Source: Isoetes taiwanensis
Taxonomy: Eukaryota; Streptophyta; Lycopodiopsida; Isoetales; Isoetaceae
DNA length: 64,000 bases
Reading direction: 5' to 3'
Assembly (NCBI GenBank): GCA_021234155.1
Contig: JAJEKV010000036.1
Coordinates: 5,340,209 to 5,404,208 of the forward strand
A program made the translations under genes and the position numbers. Of this stretch, positions 33,163-44,836 are shown one piece after another. The notes beneath the pieces were generated by a model. It ran no database searches. It was not told the DNA's origin and saw nothing but the letters and a program-made list of their open reading frames with translations. Each line of letters opens with the position of its first letter. The first letter of the stretch is position 1.

Positions 33163-33583
33163 CTTGTCCATCAAGCATCATATCTTGTATCATTTTTGTA
33201 CATATATGGATATAATCGAATTTTGTCTATTTAAACTTTGTTCGACAAAAAATATAATAATAAATAATTTCAATTATTTAAATACTGATGCTAACGTCAG
33301 TATAAAAGTAAAAAAGTACTCAAAGACCTTTAGGATTTTATTTCTTATCTCTTGCCTATCTTGTTCCTTCTTCCTCCTCCACGCCTTGCACCTCCAATGA
33401 CGACCCCAACCCTGCTCCAATGGTACCAGGACAGAGAGCATTAGGACTCTCAAGTCCCCTTTGACCTCCTACAACCCTTTCTCCTCCAAAAGATAGACCT
33501 TATCACCAACATAAAACCCCCGCCCTTTCGGGTTTTCGAGGGAAAACCTTAGCATTAATAAATCGACCAGCCAAGTATGATGA
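33163..33583. other. AT-rich spacer downstream of H3-like locus
   Basis: No gene seen. The first 200 bases are AT-rich, as a 3' untranslated region would be. A short palindrome, CCCTTTCGGGTTTTCGAGGG, lies near 33523. Confidence 0.35.
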
Positions 33584-34950
33584 TCACTCTCCAATAATTC
33601 CAAGAGAGATAGAAATTTGAAGATGTTTCTTCGACCCTAATGATTTCGTAAAGATATCCGCAACCATAGAGTCAATCGGGCAATACTCCAAGACAATCGT
33701 CCTTTTCTTTACCTCCAGCTTCACATAATGATAATGGACTTCAATGTGCTTAGATTTAGAGTGTAAGACTTCATCTTGAGACAAATTGATAGTACCCTGG
33801 TTATCACATAATAGCCGTGTCGGCTGCAATTGCACTTGTTGAAAACATTCCAACATTCTTTGCAACCAAACAAGTTCTCGACTCGCTAAAGAAGCAGCAA
33901 CATACTCAGCTTCGGTTGAAGACACATCAACACAATGCTGCCTTTTACTAAACCAGGAAACAAGAGACTTATCAAAGAAAAAACAAGCCCCACTAGTAGA
34001 TCTCAAAGTGTCATTATCTCCAGCCCAATCAACATCAGTATAACCATAAAGAGTAAGAGAAGTATGGTGGTCTTGCTTTCTGTAAAAATGTCCATAATTG
34101 TTAGTGCCTTTTAAATAATGAAGAACTCGCTTCACAGCTTGTCAATGTTTGATGCCTGGATCCTGCATGAATTGACCCAATGTGTTAGCTGCAAAGCTTA
34201 CGTCAGGACGAGTAGCATGAGCCAAATACATCAAGGCTCCAACAAGACTAGCATATGTAACTGATTTCATCTGAAGTCTCTCGGTATCTGAAAGAGGAGA
34301 ATCTGAAGTAGACAAAGAATACTTCCGAGAGCTTATAGGCAAAGGTATAATTTGACTCTTGGCATGTTCCAAACCAAATTTTTTAACCATATCATTGATA
34401 TACTTCTTTTCACGTAACTGCAACCATCCTTTGCTTCTATCTCTAGTCACTTCAATTTCTAAGCATGAACAAATCGCCCCAAGATCAAACATCTCAAAGG
34501 CCATCGAAAGATCTCGCTTGACTTGATTGAGAAAATTGATATCATTAGCAGCTAAGATCGTATCATCAACATATAGAGCTATAATAACAAATCGTCCATT
34601 ACATCTCTTGACATAAAGATTCGAATCTGTTGCACTAGGGAGATATCCTTCTGATAATAGGAAATTGTTCATCTTCAAGTACCATGCTCATGAAGCCTGC
34701 TTAAGCCCATATAGAGATTTTCGCAACCTACATACCAAAGCCTCCTTCCCTTGAACAACATATCCAACTGGTTGCTCCATGTGAATTTCTTCTTGAAGAT
34801 CACCATTAAGAAAAGCCGTCTTGACATCCATCTGATGTACTTCCAAATCATAGGCAGCTGCAAATGCTAAAAGAGCCCTTACAATAGTTAGTCGAACTAC
34901 AGGTGAGAAAGTTTCAGTATAATCAACTCCTGCAACTTGAAAATAACTTC
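33584..34950 (-). pseudogene. Ty1/copia pol fragment (RT and RNase H)
   Basis: Read on the minus strand from about 34950: VDYTETFSPVVR, then MDVKTAFLNGDLQEEIHMEQ, RLRKSLYGLKQAS, the catalytic LYVDDTILAA, TYASLVGALMYLAHATRPDV and the RNase H segment ending SKSKHIEVHYHYVKLEVKK with DIFTKSLG. These are the diagnostic copia motifs. A stop (TGA for tryptophan, after LKQAS) and a stop near 34142 break it. Sequence upstream of VDYTETF is lost at about 34950, so gag, protease and integrase are absent. Confidence 0.9.
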
Positions 34951-35282
34951 AGCGCGGGGGTGCTAGACGACGTACTGTCTAGATATGGCGGGGTGTGTCT
35001 GCTTGGCAGATGCTATGGTGCATGTGGTGGATTCCATATGTGTGTTCTTGCAGTCGTCAGTCATTGCTTCGTGTTGACACTACCAGATAACTCTTATGCA
35101 TGTTACTAACACGTGGAAGCTTGTGCAGGCTGTTTGATAGCTGGCGGAGCATACGTGTGCAATTAGTTATCTTGTGTTGTCGTCTTATTATCTGTATACG
35201 TGGTTTTCATGTATATAGCCTCGTGGGAGGCAGTACTTGTTCTGTGTACTCTGATGGTTTGATGTGAATACAAATCGAAATT
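34951..35282. other. spacer at copia/gypsy junction, LTR-like composition
   Basis: No gene is supported. A GTATATAGCC word near 35212, followed by a GT-rich stretch, resembles an LTR promoter, but no second copy of this sequence was recognised in the window. Confidence 0.3.
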
Positions 35283-35760
35283 TTTGGTACTAAAATTCCA
35301 ACTCTGTGGATATAACCCCGTACCTTATTGATATAAGCACTGAGAGAACCTGTCTGCTTACAGTACCGCAGCTTCTCAAGCATATCACGAGCATCATGCT
35401 GAGGTGCATACTCCCCAATAAAGTATTTCCTGAAATCGGACTAGGTATTCACCTCTTTCTTCATGGTAGGACCATTCCACCAACTATAGGCGTCCAATTT
35501 CAGCCGCATCTGCGCAATAAACAATCGCACCTTATCACTTTTATTGGTAGCCTCAAAGAAGGTCTCTAGCTTTTCAATCCAAGCCATCGCCTCCTCAGCA
35601 GTTCCCTTCCCATTCCAATCCGGGATCTTCGTGCGCTCGAGACTGCGGACGCCCTCCTTGCTCAATCCGGAACTCTTCAATGACTGCTCTACAGCAGCAC
35701 TAGTACCAGGTAGGTCCGGGTCCACCACCACTACTGCCAGAGACTTCCCTTTCTCTGCAG
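35283..35760 (-). pseudogene. Ty3/gypsy gag fragment (N-terminal half)
   Basis: On the minus strand the frame reads IPDWNGKGTAEEAMAWIEKL, FFEATNKSDKVRLFIAQMRL and YSWWNGP. After one stop (TAG for W at about 35441) it continues as DFRKYFIGEYAPQHDARDML and GSLSAYINKVRGYIH. This is the retrotrans_gag capsid domain. It is cut on its 5' side by the LTR-like sequence starting at 35777 and fades at about 35283. It is not continuous with the gag remnant at 45.4 kb. Confidence 0.78.
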
Positions 35761-35776
35761 ACTTCCCTAGGCCATC

Positions 35777-36010
35777 TGTTAGTCATGTACGTCCAAAGTC
35801 AGGACCAGGTCAGTCGTCAAAAGCCCAGCAGAAGGCCACGCGCGCAGAAGATCACGAAGAAGGCCACGCCCACGTCAAAGAAGAGGCAGAGAACAGACAA
35901 GTGATGGGCCGTCAGCGTCAGCGCGATTTCAGGCACCTCAAGAGGCACCGCCAACATTCCTGCAAATCAGGCCTCCTTCCAGATGTCGACACCGAGATCT
36001 GACAGAGTGT
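35777..36010 (+). repeat. partial LTR, inverted relative to the copy at 46 kb
   Basis: It begins TGTTAGTC and matches, in opposite orientation, the LTR that starts at 46127 on the minus strand. Shared words include CCAGGTCAGTCGTCAAAAGC, AGGCACCTCAAGAGGCACCG and CAACATTCCTGCAAATCAGG. About 50 bases near the start are missing compared with the other copy. Similarity stops at about 36010, before the TATA region of the other copy, so only the upstream part of the LTR is present. Confidence 0.78.
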
Positions 36011-36056
36011 CCGTCACAATCTTCTTTTCAGGCTCTCAAGCTGACGTATCCTACTT

Positions 36057-36930
36057 TTGGCAGTAAAACCACTGGATCAAAGTGCTCAAGCCCACATGGA
36101 AGAATTTGAGGCTCTGGCTGTCCTAAATGGCCACGCTCAACCTCAACTGAAGTTCCACATCTTTTCCACCATGCTGCGTGGCTCCCCTCATCAATGGCTC
36201 ATGGCAAACAAAAGCCATTGGAAACAAAACTGGACAGAAATGAAGACTGCTTTTCTCTCCCATTATGGCACCACAGATGATGATCAACTTCTTCTCAAGG
36301 AACTCAATGATCTTCAGCAAGAGCCCATGGAGTCTGCCCGGGATTTTGCGGATCGCCTTCATATCCTCCTCAACAAACTTCAGGAGTATCCCATGCAAAG
36401 CCAGATCCTCACCTGGTTCCTGCAAGGACTCCCTCCGGCTATTCGTCTCATGACTGAATACCTGCGACCCAAAACTTTGGAGCAGGCCATTGAATTAGTC
36501 AACCATTCAGTTAATGTCTCCTCCCGTGGCGTGGCCCTCAAGGAGCTACCCTTCATCCCTCCCGTCATGGTTCCTCAGACTGCCGTACAACCTCAACACT
36601 CCAACCCCCAATGTAGTCAAATTTGGTGCCACATCTGCAAATACCAAGGCCATTTGGCAAATGAATGTAATTCCTCCAATGGACCTCCTCATTGTAAACG
36701 CTGCAACATGTGCAATCATGCCACAGAAGAATGAACTCGTACTCATCCTACACCTTTCAGACAAAAAATGGTTCTTCAAGTACAGACCACGCCTCAGCAA
36801 TAACTATCATACCCGCCTCAGCAATTTCAAGCTCAACCACCTCAACAGTATCAGCACTCTCAGCAGCCACGGGGACAAGGCAACCGTCCCCCTTTTGATC
36901 CTTTCAAAGCCCAGTGTTATCACTGTTTGG
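36057..36930 (+). pseudogene. gypsy gag with zinc knuckles
   Basis: The 36057-36734 frame holds a retrotrans_gag domain (FHIFSTMLRGSPHQWLM, then WTEMKTAFLSHYG and ARDFADRLHILLNKLQEYPM). Near its end are a CCHC knuckle, CHICKYQGHLANEC, and a second, CKRCNMCNHATEE, whose last cysteine has become the TGA stop. A third knuckle, CYHCLEWGHTTTAC, follows near 36917-36960 in another frame. The knuckles bind the element's RNA. The stop and a shift between 36735 and 36915 separate them. Confidence 0.85.
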
Positions 36931-38770
36931 AATGGGGTCATACCACCACGGCATGCCCTCAACTTCCACAGGTTCAACTTCCAGGCACGAATCAACCCAC
37001 TTCAGTCCGCCTCACGGCCTATCAACTTTGGATTGCAAATGGCAAACAAGGCCCTCGTCCTGTTCTGAGGAAGCCCCCACGGGTCCCTCAACCACAAAGA
37101 TATCATTCGTCCACTCCTCCTATGGATCAACAAGCTCAGGAAGAAACTTACCAAGCACTCAATCCTCCAGTGCAACCATCCAATTGGGTTGGTCTGGTTT
37201 CACGCCAGACCAGGGCTTCACGCCCCTTGACCATCATCCCTCATCACACGCACCCTGCTTTTGCCGTCGACATGATCCCTCATGAAGAGACAAAAAAGGT
37301 CCACTTTGCACCAGATTTGGATAAACTCATGCCTCATGTTATGCCAAAGGTAAGACAGAGTATTCTCAACCTCGTGCAGGCTGCTGAAGGCCGAACGCTT
37401 GCCAATGTTCATGCAACCACTCGAGCTCAGCAGCATCATGAAGTACCTCCATCATCTCCACACCCACGCTCTCAGCAATATCCTAATATTGCTGCAGAGG
37501 TGGAGCTTCTCAAAGAAGTTTCTGCTTCTTTACCTCAGACTCCAGCTCCTTTGGATCCTGCTGATCCGTTTTCTCATGTTCCTTTGGAACTCCAAGAAGA
37601 GCTCGCAAAGATCAAGATCCCTTTGAGTCTTTCCACCATTTTGAAACTCTGTCCTACTCTCAAGGACCAATTACCCTTTCCCACTGTTCTGGTTGGTGCA
37701 GTGGCTACCTCCACACCCACGGTGCATGCCACGGTGGGCAATCAACAAGGCAATCACGTTCAAATAGATGGGGGCAGTACTGTCAATCTTATTACTGATA
37801 AGCTCCAGAAGCAATTGGGCATCAAGCAACTTTACCGTGCCCCATTGACATCAAGTTGGCCAATGGTCATATCACGCGCCCTTAAGGCGTCACGCCACTT
37901 CTTCACATCAATATAGGTGATCTCCGATTCCCTTTGGAATTTGGTGTTTGGAAAGCCGGCGAAGTTCCAGGTGACTATGAAATGCTAGTTGGCAGATCTT
38001 TTCTCCGCCAGGCAAAAAGTATTCATTACTGGGCCACGGACCAACTTATCATTATTGATGGACATCTCAATGCTACCATCGGCAAGATCATCTCTGTTGA
38101 ACATGCCGAACCTTCTCTCTCAGACACAGATTCTGACGAAGCCCAAAATATCTATCATGTCCAGGCTCCACCAGCGAGTCTGCCTCTTTCATCCTACCAT
38201 GAGTATGCTGATCCTTGGGGTGAGATGACTCTTGATCAGGACCAGGCTGTGGCTGCTCTACTCGACCCTTACCTGGCTCGATCGCATTCAACGTCTTGAC
38301 CATTTATCTGACACAGAGCTTCCTCCTGCCACATTGGATGTACATGCTGTCATGAAGCAACCAATGCTGGATGATGCCCAGGAATCTCTTTTCTTCACCA
38401 CTCAAAATGCTGTTCCTCCTGTTGTGTTTCAACCTCCTGCTCAGGATACAGAAGTCGTTCCATACATCCAGACTCCTGAGGTAGAGATCGTGGACGTAGG
38501 TAACAATCAGCCCGTCCGCCTCGCTGCCCATCTTCCATCCACCTATAAAGCACGCCCATCGCGCTATTCAAAAAAATCAAACATATTTTTGCTTGGAGCT
38601 ATAAAGACCTTTGCGGCATCAAAACAGAATTGGGGGAACTCACCATTCCTACCAAACCAGACGCACGACCAATCTAGCAACGACAGTACAGGCTCAACCC
38701 CAATTACCGTGACCGTGTCAAGGCCGAAATTGACAAACGTTTAGCTGCTAGTTTGATTTATGAGGTCAAC
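36927..38770 (+). pseudogene. gypsy gag-protease linker and aspartic protease
   Basis: After the third knuckle a proline/glutamine-rich linker leads to the protease motif QIDGGSTVNLITDKLQKQLG (near 37760-37825), a D-G-G-S variant of the usual D(S/T)G active site. The chain moves to the next frame at about 37915 (FPLEFGVWKAGEVPGDYEML, then VGRSFLRQAKSIHYWATD). It continues through an acidic spacer to 38300 and 38744. The part before the RT is frameshifted near 38290 and 38550. Confidence 0.75.
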
Positions 38771-38781
38771 ATTCTGAGTGG

Positions 38782-40431
38782 GTGAGCTCCATCGTCATTG
38801 CTCTCAAGCACAACGGTAAGATCCGTGTTTGTGTGGACTATCGCAAACTCATGAATCAGGCCACGGAGCGTGATCACTTCCTACTTCCCTTCACAGACCA
38901 GGTTCTGGAAGAGGTCGCTGGTCATGAAATGTACTCCTTCATGGATGGTTTTTCAGGCTACAATCAAATTTCAATCAAGGAAGCCGATCAACTCAAAACT
39001 ACCTTCACCACCCCATGGGGCACTTTTGCCCACAAGGTGGTTCCTTTTGGTTTATCCAACTCTCCGTCCACGTTTCAACGCATCATGCTCTCTGTCTTTC
39101 ACGACTTTATGAAGGGTAACCCCTTTCTACAGATTTTTCAAGATGACTTTTCAGCCTACGGGTGAAAGCATGCTAGGGTGTACCATCTAAAGTTCTTTTT
39201 AGGGAGTGTGAAACTACCCAAAAAAGTACCCAGCACCGGGTACTGGGAACTTGCATAAATGTCTCAATAATAAGTTTGAGAGTTGAGTCATTCATTTTAG
39301 TCTCTAATAGTATTGTTATCCTCTAACACAATAGATTAACATGCTATTGACCTTCAATTCAAAATTTTTGGATTGATTTTAATGGAAAGAAAAATATAAA
39401 GTACCAGTTTTAAAAGTACCTACTGTAGGTACTTTTGAGGGTTCCAAAAGTGGTACACCGTAGCATGCTTTCACCCCTACAGTTCCATGGATGATCACCT
39501 GGACAAGTTAGAGCTTGTTTTTCAGAAATGTGATGAGTCTGGCATTAATCTCAATCCTGAGAAATGCACCTTTTGCATCACCTCTGGTGTTCTTTTGGGT
39601 CATGTGGTTAGTAAAGAAGGCATTACCACGGATCCTGCCAAAATCAGTTGTGTGCTCAAGGCTCACGTACCATTTAATATTAAAGAGACACGTTCCTTCC
39701 TGGGTAAGGTAAATTACTATTCCACCTTCATTTCTGGACTTGCAGCTATTGCTGATCCCATTCATAAACTCACGGGTGATGAATCCACTTGGGCTTGGAA
39801 TCCCCAGGCAGAAGTTGCCTTCCAGAAGTTGAAGCTACTGCTTACTCAGGCCCCCGTACTTGTTCCTCCTCAATGGGACAAGCCTTTTCATGTTCATGTT
39901 GATGTCTCAGCTTTTGCTATTGGTGCTGTTCTCTCTCAAGCATATGACGAGCACACTGATAAATCAAACCGATATGCCAGCAGAAAACTCAATCATGCTG
40001 AGCGCAACTACTCTGCCACAGAGCGGGAAGCCTTGGGCTTAGTTTTTTGTGTCCAACGTTTCCATCATTATTTGTTAAGAAACAAGATCAAGTTCTTTGT
40101 TGATCATCAGGCTCTTCTTTATTTGATCAACAAGGCCACACCCATGGGCAGAATTGCTCGTTGGGTCCTTCTTCTGCAAGAATTCGCTCCTTTCGAAATT
40201 GTTCATAAAGCCGGCAAATCTCATGTTGTGCCAGATTATCTCTCACACATCCACACCGATGATCCATCCACGGGTGTTTCTGATGCCTTTCCTGACGCGC
40301 AGCTATTCTTAGTCACGGCCACACCCCATTGGTTTCACAACTTTCAGCAGTATCTCCTCATTGGTTCTCTTCCATCTGAAGACCCCACGCTCTCTCCAGA
40401 AAAGCTTACGCTGCCGTCAGTTTCTCCGTGA
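38782..40431 (+). pseudogene. gypsy reverse transcriptase and RNase H, split by a MITE
   Basis: RT motifs are GKIRVCVDYRKLMNQATERD, YSFMDGFSGYNQI and FGLSNSPSTFQRIM, with the catalytic word LQIFQDDFSAY (FQDD rather than YVDD/YLDD). The frame is cut at 39159 by a 317 bp insert. It resumes at 39481 with SSMDDHLDKLELVFQKC, NPEKCTFC, ETRSFLGKVNYYSTFI and then RNase H (HVHVDVSAFAIGAVLSQAYD, NYSATEREALGLVF, FFVDHQALLYL). Removing the insert rejoins the frame exactly, so the insertion was probably the first disabling event in this region. Confidence 0.9.
39160..39476. mobile_element. 317 bp MITE inserted in gypsy RT
   Basis: The ends are inverted repeats starting GGGTGAAAGCATGCTA and extending to 26 bp with one mismatch. 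The direct repeat CTAC flanks it (39156-39159 and 39477-39480). Subterminal AAGTACC/GGTACTTT words add further inverted symmetry. It has no reading frame. Excision of the element plus one CTAC restores the RT codons. The 4 bp duplication does not by itself identify the superfamily. Confidence 0.9.
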
Positions 40432-41649
40432 GGTCCGTGACTACACCATGGTGGCGGGCCATCTGTACAAACGCGGCAAAGATTTGGTGCTCCGATGCTG
40501 TGTTCTTCCTCATGAAGTGCCCGATATCGTTTGACAAGCCCATGAAGGGCTTGGTGGCGGTCATTTTCATGGTGACACCACGGCACGCAAAATTCTTCTG
40601 GCAGGCTACTTCTGGCCCATGCTCTTCAAGGATGCCCACGCTCACGCCCGCACGTGTGATGTCTATCAGCGTGTGGGACGGCCCACGGCCCGTGACGCTC
40701 TCCCGTTGACGTCGGTCGCCACGCCACTTCCCTTCAGCAAATGGAGAATGGACTTTGTGGGGCCCATGGATCCTCCTGCGTGGCACACCCGTGCCCGCTA
40801 CATTCTTGTCATCACTGATTATGCTACCAAATGGGCAGAGGCTTGTGCACTTCCAGACAACACTGCAGCAAGTACGACCAAGGTCCTCTACACGCAAATC
40901 GCTTTGGTTGTCTCACGGAGCTAGTCAGTGATCGTGGAGTTCATTTCGTCAATCACACCATTAAGAAGCTGACGGATTATTTGCATATCCATCACAGAAA
41001 AAGCACACCTTACTATCCTCAAGGGAATGGGTTGGCTGAAAGCACCAACAAAACTCTCATCACTATTTTGAAGAAAATCTGTGATGTCTCTCGCACGGAT
41101 TGGCAAGAAAAGTTACCTACTGTTCTTTGGGCTTACAATACCTGTTTCAAAATTGCTACTGGTCACACGCTTTTCAAGTTGGTTTATGGTCAAGAAGCTT
41201 TGATGCCTTTTGAATATGTTCTTCTGATTCTTCGTTTCCAACTTGCTACAACACACAATCTGCCTGCAGCTCTTCAAGAACGGGTTTATCAACTTGAACA
41301 GCTCGATGAACTTAGGAGAGATGCTTATATTCGTGTTCTTCATGGCCAACAGTTGCGGAAATCTTTGCATGACAAACATCTTAAAGCCAAAACTTTTAAA
41401 GAAGGTGATTTAGTTTTGCTTTATGATTCTCGCTACAAAAATTTTCCAGGCAAGTTAAAATTCAGGTGGCTCGGTCCTTATCAAATTATTCAAGTTGTTC
41501 AACCAAGTGTTTTCAAGCTGGCCGAGTTAGATGGCACTCCTTTACCTACATTGGTAAATGGTTTTCGCCTTAAACAATTTCATACAGATGATACAACAGT
41601 TCATTCACACGATCAACCAACACATTCAGACTCAAAAGACAGTGACTAG
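40428..41649 (+). pseudogene. gypsy integrase
   Basis: The zinc-binding part (GHFHGDTTARKILLAGYFWP, with the final CxxC reading CDVYQ) is at about 40555-40670. The catalytic core follows with WRMDFVGPMDPPAW, ILVITDYATKWAEACALPD, then after a shift near 40920 VSDRGVHFVNHTIKKL, and PYYPQGNGLAESTNKTL holding the glutamate. A GPY/F-like module, KLKFRWLGPYQIIQV, and LVNGFRLKQFH end the protein at 41649. No chromodomain is present. Main defects are the shifts at about 40430-40620 and 40920. Confidence 0.87.
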
Positions 41650-41688
41650 CAGCATATTTATATTATATTAGTGGAGAAAAACAAAAGT

Positions 41689-42452
41689 TGGGCATTGCCC
41701 ATATCCGCTATGGGTTGAGCCCTATTTACAAAATCCTAACTTAAAAGAACTCCTACTCCGGGTTCGGAGCAGAGGTGATGCGGAGCACATGGTAGAGGCA
41801 GCTCCGGGGGTCCCAGCGGAGATGGATCACCCCCTCCATGTCATTGGTGAGGGGGTCGGGATATGTTCCGCCATCCCGTTGCACCACCCGTCCATGGGTA
41901 TCCCGCGGTTCTTGCACTTCCACAGGTCCAGAGCATTCATACGGCCGGTTACCCATTCTTGGCAGGATCGCGACATTGTGCATTCGTTCAGTTAATCGGA
42001 TCCATCGCTGCGAACTGGTGTCTCAGCTTCGACCACTGCTTGTCTTATATAGCCCAACCGCTTGGAGCTCTGCCGACGTGGACCAATCAAAACATTGCTA
42101 ACATGGTTGCAATGCAAGGCCATTTCTAATTCCGGGATCTTTTCTCCCGCCGGATATTTTGCCAGGGTACCTTCTGACGCTTCCTTTTTATCATATCCCA
42201 CTTCGAGTTGCCAGCATTAAATGACATTCTTTCCTTTCACGCCCGTCGATCATTATTAATTGTACCATCGACAAGCTGTCACGTCCAATCGTTCATTCAC
42301 GTTTCATCTCCACCGTTCATCGCTTCTCCCTTCACTGCTCGGGGACTTAGCCAAAATTTTGCCCCTCAATCGACTTCTTACCATCTGTTGCCACCTGGCA
42401 CCATCAACGGTTTCTGTTTCATTCTCATCATGCCCCTTCGCCACAACTTGTG
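41689..42452 (+). repeat. possible 3' LTR of the plus-strand gypsy
   Basis: The stretch starts TGGGCATTGCCCATA just after a purine-rich run, contains CTCGGGGACTTAGCC near 42338, and ends CTTGTGCA where the minus-strand gypsy integrase begins. Position and TG...CA ends suit an LTR. No second copy is present in the window, so this is inference. Confidence 0.45.
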
Positions 42453-42455
42453 CAT

Positions 42456-43169
42456 GCCAGAAATTCCCAGTGAATTTCACATCTCGATCGCTTACAATAG
42501 CTTTGGATAATCCAAAAATAGGAAATACATGCTGCATATAAGCCTTGGCCACCGCCAAGCCATCAGCATTCTTTGTCAGAGGTATAAAGCGTGCATACTT
42601 CGTCAACCTATCCACAATGACAAGTATCTGGGTGTAGTGATGCACAGTACGAGGCAATTTCATAATGAAATCCATAGAGATTTCACTCCACCTCTCCTTT
42701 GGCACAGGCATAGGTTGCAAAAGTCCTGGAGTCTTGCCTCGACTCGCTTTAACCTGCTGACAAGTCTCACAAACTTTTACATATGTACATCCTTCTTCAA
42801 GCTAGGCCAATAAACCATTCTTTTGAGCAATTCATATGTTTTCCATTCACCCCCATGCCCAGCATTTGGTGCATCATGAAATTCGCTCAATAATTGCTTT
42901 CTCAAAGTGTCTACAGCAGGAACATAAATACGTCCCTTATGATACCAGAGTCCATCCTGGATATCCCAAGCATCAGGTAACTTGGATAGATGCTGCATAC
43001 TCAACACATAGGCAGCCAAGTCATATGCTTGCTTAATCTGTGACACCACTGCAATTTCATATTGAACCATCACATTTACTTCCTGAACCCTGGAAAGAGC
43101 ATCAACAACAATATTCTTTTTCCCGGGAAGATGTTCAACATGAAAATGAAATTGAAAAAGAAAGTCCAA
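42456..43169 (-). pseudogene. gypsy integrase, 3' part lost
   Basis: The frame starts HVEHLPGKKNIVVDALSRV and has the HHCC-type region EFHDAPNAGHGGEWKTYELL. The next frame (to about 42455) shows ERWSEISMDFIMKLPR, ILVIVDRLTKYARFIPLTKN and AIVSDRDVKFTGNFWHA. After FWHA the sequence is unrelated, so the last catalytic glutamate and the C-terminus are missing. Confidence 0.85.
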
Positions 43170-43189
43170 TCATCTAGCTTGCCTTGGAC

Positions 43190-43738
43190 TTATACCTTGG
43201 TCTGGCTTTGCAGGAATTTCAAGGGTTTATGATCCGTGTAGACCACGAACTCACATTTATTATGGAGATAATGTTTCCAGACTTTGAGCGCATGAACCAT
43301 TGCCAGTAACTCCTGCTCATAGGTGGAATAATTCTTCTCAACAGCATTGAGTTGGCGACTTTCATACGCCACCACCCTACCATCCTGCATGAGAACAGCT
43401 CCAATGGCATAACCACATGGATCTGTGTAAACCTCATAAGGTTTACTCATGTCTGGAATCAACAGAATAAGCGTCGAGGTCAGCAACCTCTTCAGCATAT
43501 CCTTTGCCTGCTGCTGCTTCCCCGTCCATTGCCACTGGACATTTGTTTTCAACAACATAGTCAAAGCAGCTACAATCTTGGCAAACTTCCAGACAAATCT
43601 GCGATAATAACTGGCCAATCCCAAGAAACTACGCAACTCAGATACATTCTTTGGCACAGGCCGGGACTAAATTGCCTCCGCCTTCTTGGTATCTACAGCT
43701 ACACCTTCAGCAGATACAATGTGACCCAAATATTCCAC
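43190..43738 (-). pseudogene. gypsy RT connection and RNase H
   Basis: After the stop the reading continues through LGHIVSAEGVAVDTKK, then PKNVSELRSFLGLASYYRRF. RNase H motifs are VYTDPCGYAIGAVLMQDGRV, NYSTYEQELLAMVHALKVWK and FVVYTDHKPLKFLQSQ. A further stop precedes PVPKNVSEL near 43666. Family role: degrading the RNA strand of the copy. Confidence 0.85.
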
Positions 43739-44811
43739 CTATGCTTTCAAAAATTCACACTTTGACATTTTTACATACAACTTATGCTGTCTGAGCAGAG
43801 TTAACACAGAGCGCAAATGATTCAAATGATCCTCTAAGGTTTTGCTATACACCAGGATATCATCTAGAAATATTTCAACAAAAGTATCAAGACATCCTGC
43901 AAAAACCTCATTCATCATTCTGGAAAAAGTAGCAGGAGCGTTCGTTAGTCCAAATGACATCACCAAAAATTCAAAATGACCAAAAGTGGTCCTGAAGGCA
44001 GTGTTATGTACATCTGACTCCTTCACCCTTATTTGGTGATAACCACTACGCAAATCCAACTTAGAAAAATACTTAGCTCCTGTTGCCTATCCATGATCTC
44101 GTCAATCCTAAGCAAGGGGCACCTATTCTTGATCGTGATCTTATTCAAGGCACGATAATCAATGCACATTCGCATTGATCCATCCTTCTTCTTGACTAGA
44201 ATGACATGAGCACCATAAGGGGATTTGCTAGGTCTCACAAACCCTTTGGCTAACAATTCATGAACCTGCTTCTTTACCTCCTCTTGTTCCAATATGGACA
44301 ATCTATAAGAGCTACGAAACACAGGTTTGGATCCAGGCTCTAAATCAATCTCATGTTCAATCTCTCTACTAGGTGGAAGTCCTTCAGGCAGTTCCTCAGG
44401 AAACACATCCTGAAATTCATACAACAGATCTTGCAACTCTTTATGGCCTTTTGAATTCTCTATGTCCTCACTATCAACACTCATATGACAGCACTCAAAA
44501 GCAGGATAACATTCATCAATAAATAGAAGAAAACACTGATTGGAAGATTTACGTACCAGTTTCTTGACCTGAAGCGACGACACGATCCTGGAAGCTCCCA
44601 TCAAAGGACTCCTTTGCAGATAGATTTCCCATCCATCGTGCTTCAGCGTCACCTGGTGAGTATTCCAATCTATTGTAGTAGGCTTAACCCGCTGCAACCA
44701 TGTTATCCCCAGCACCACATCATACCAGCCAACATCCAAGGGGTCAAAATCAAGCTTTTCTTGGTATCCTTGAATACACAAGGGCACCCCAACAACTTTA
44801 CGATCGTCCAC
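43739..44811 (-). pseudogene. gypsy protease end and reverse transcriptase
   Basis: The frame 44029-44811 gives [40 protein letters not shown], then the RT start ([37 protein letters not shown]). A shift near 44060 leads to [38 protein letters not shown] and the catalytic [10 protein letters not shown] in frame 43739-44059. A TAG ends that frame at the usual WVEYLGH position. Confidence 0.88.
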
Positions 44812-44836
44812 CTAAGAATCATTCACAAAGGCCCAT

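Larger units (their letters stand above)
36011..42452 (+). mobile_element. Ty3/gypsy retrotransposon remnant (plus strand)
   Basis: Gag, protease, reverse transcriptase, RNase H and integrase occur in gypsy order from 36057 to 41649. A purine-rich stretch (GTGGAGAAAAACAAAAG, about 41671-41687) and a possible 3' LTR follow. The 5' LTR is not where it should be; an unrelated partial LTR sits there instead. A 317 bp MITE interrupts the RT. Stops and shifts occur throughout, but long open stretches remain, so the copy is younger than the LINEs. Confidence 0.88.
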
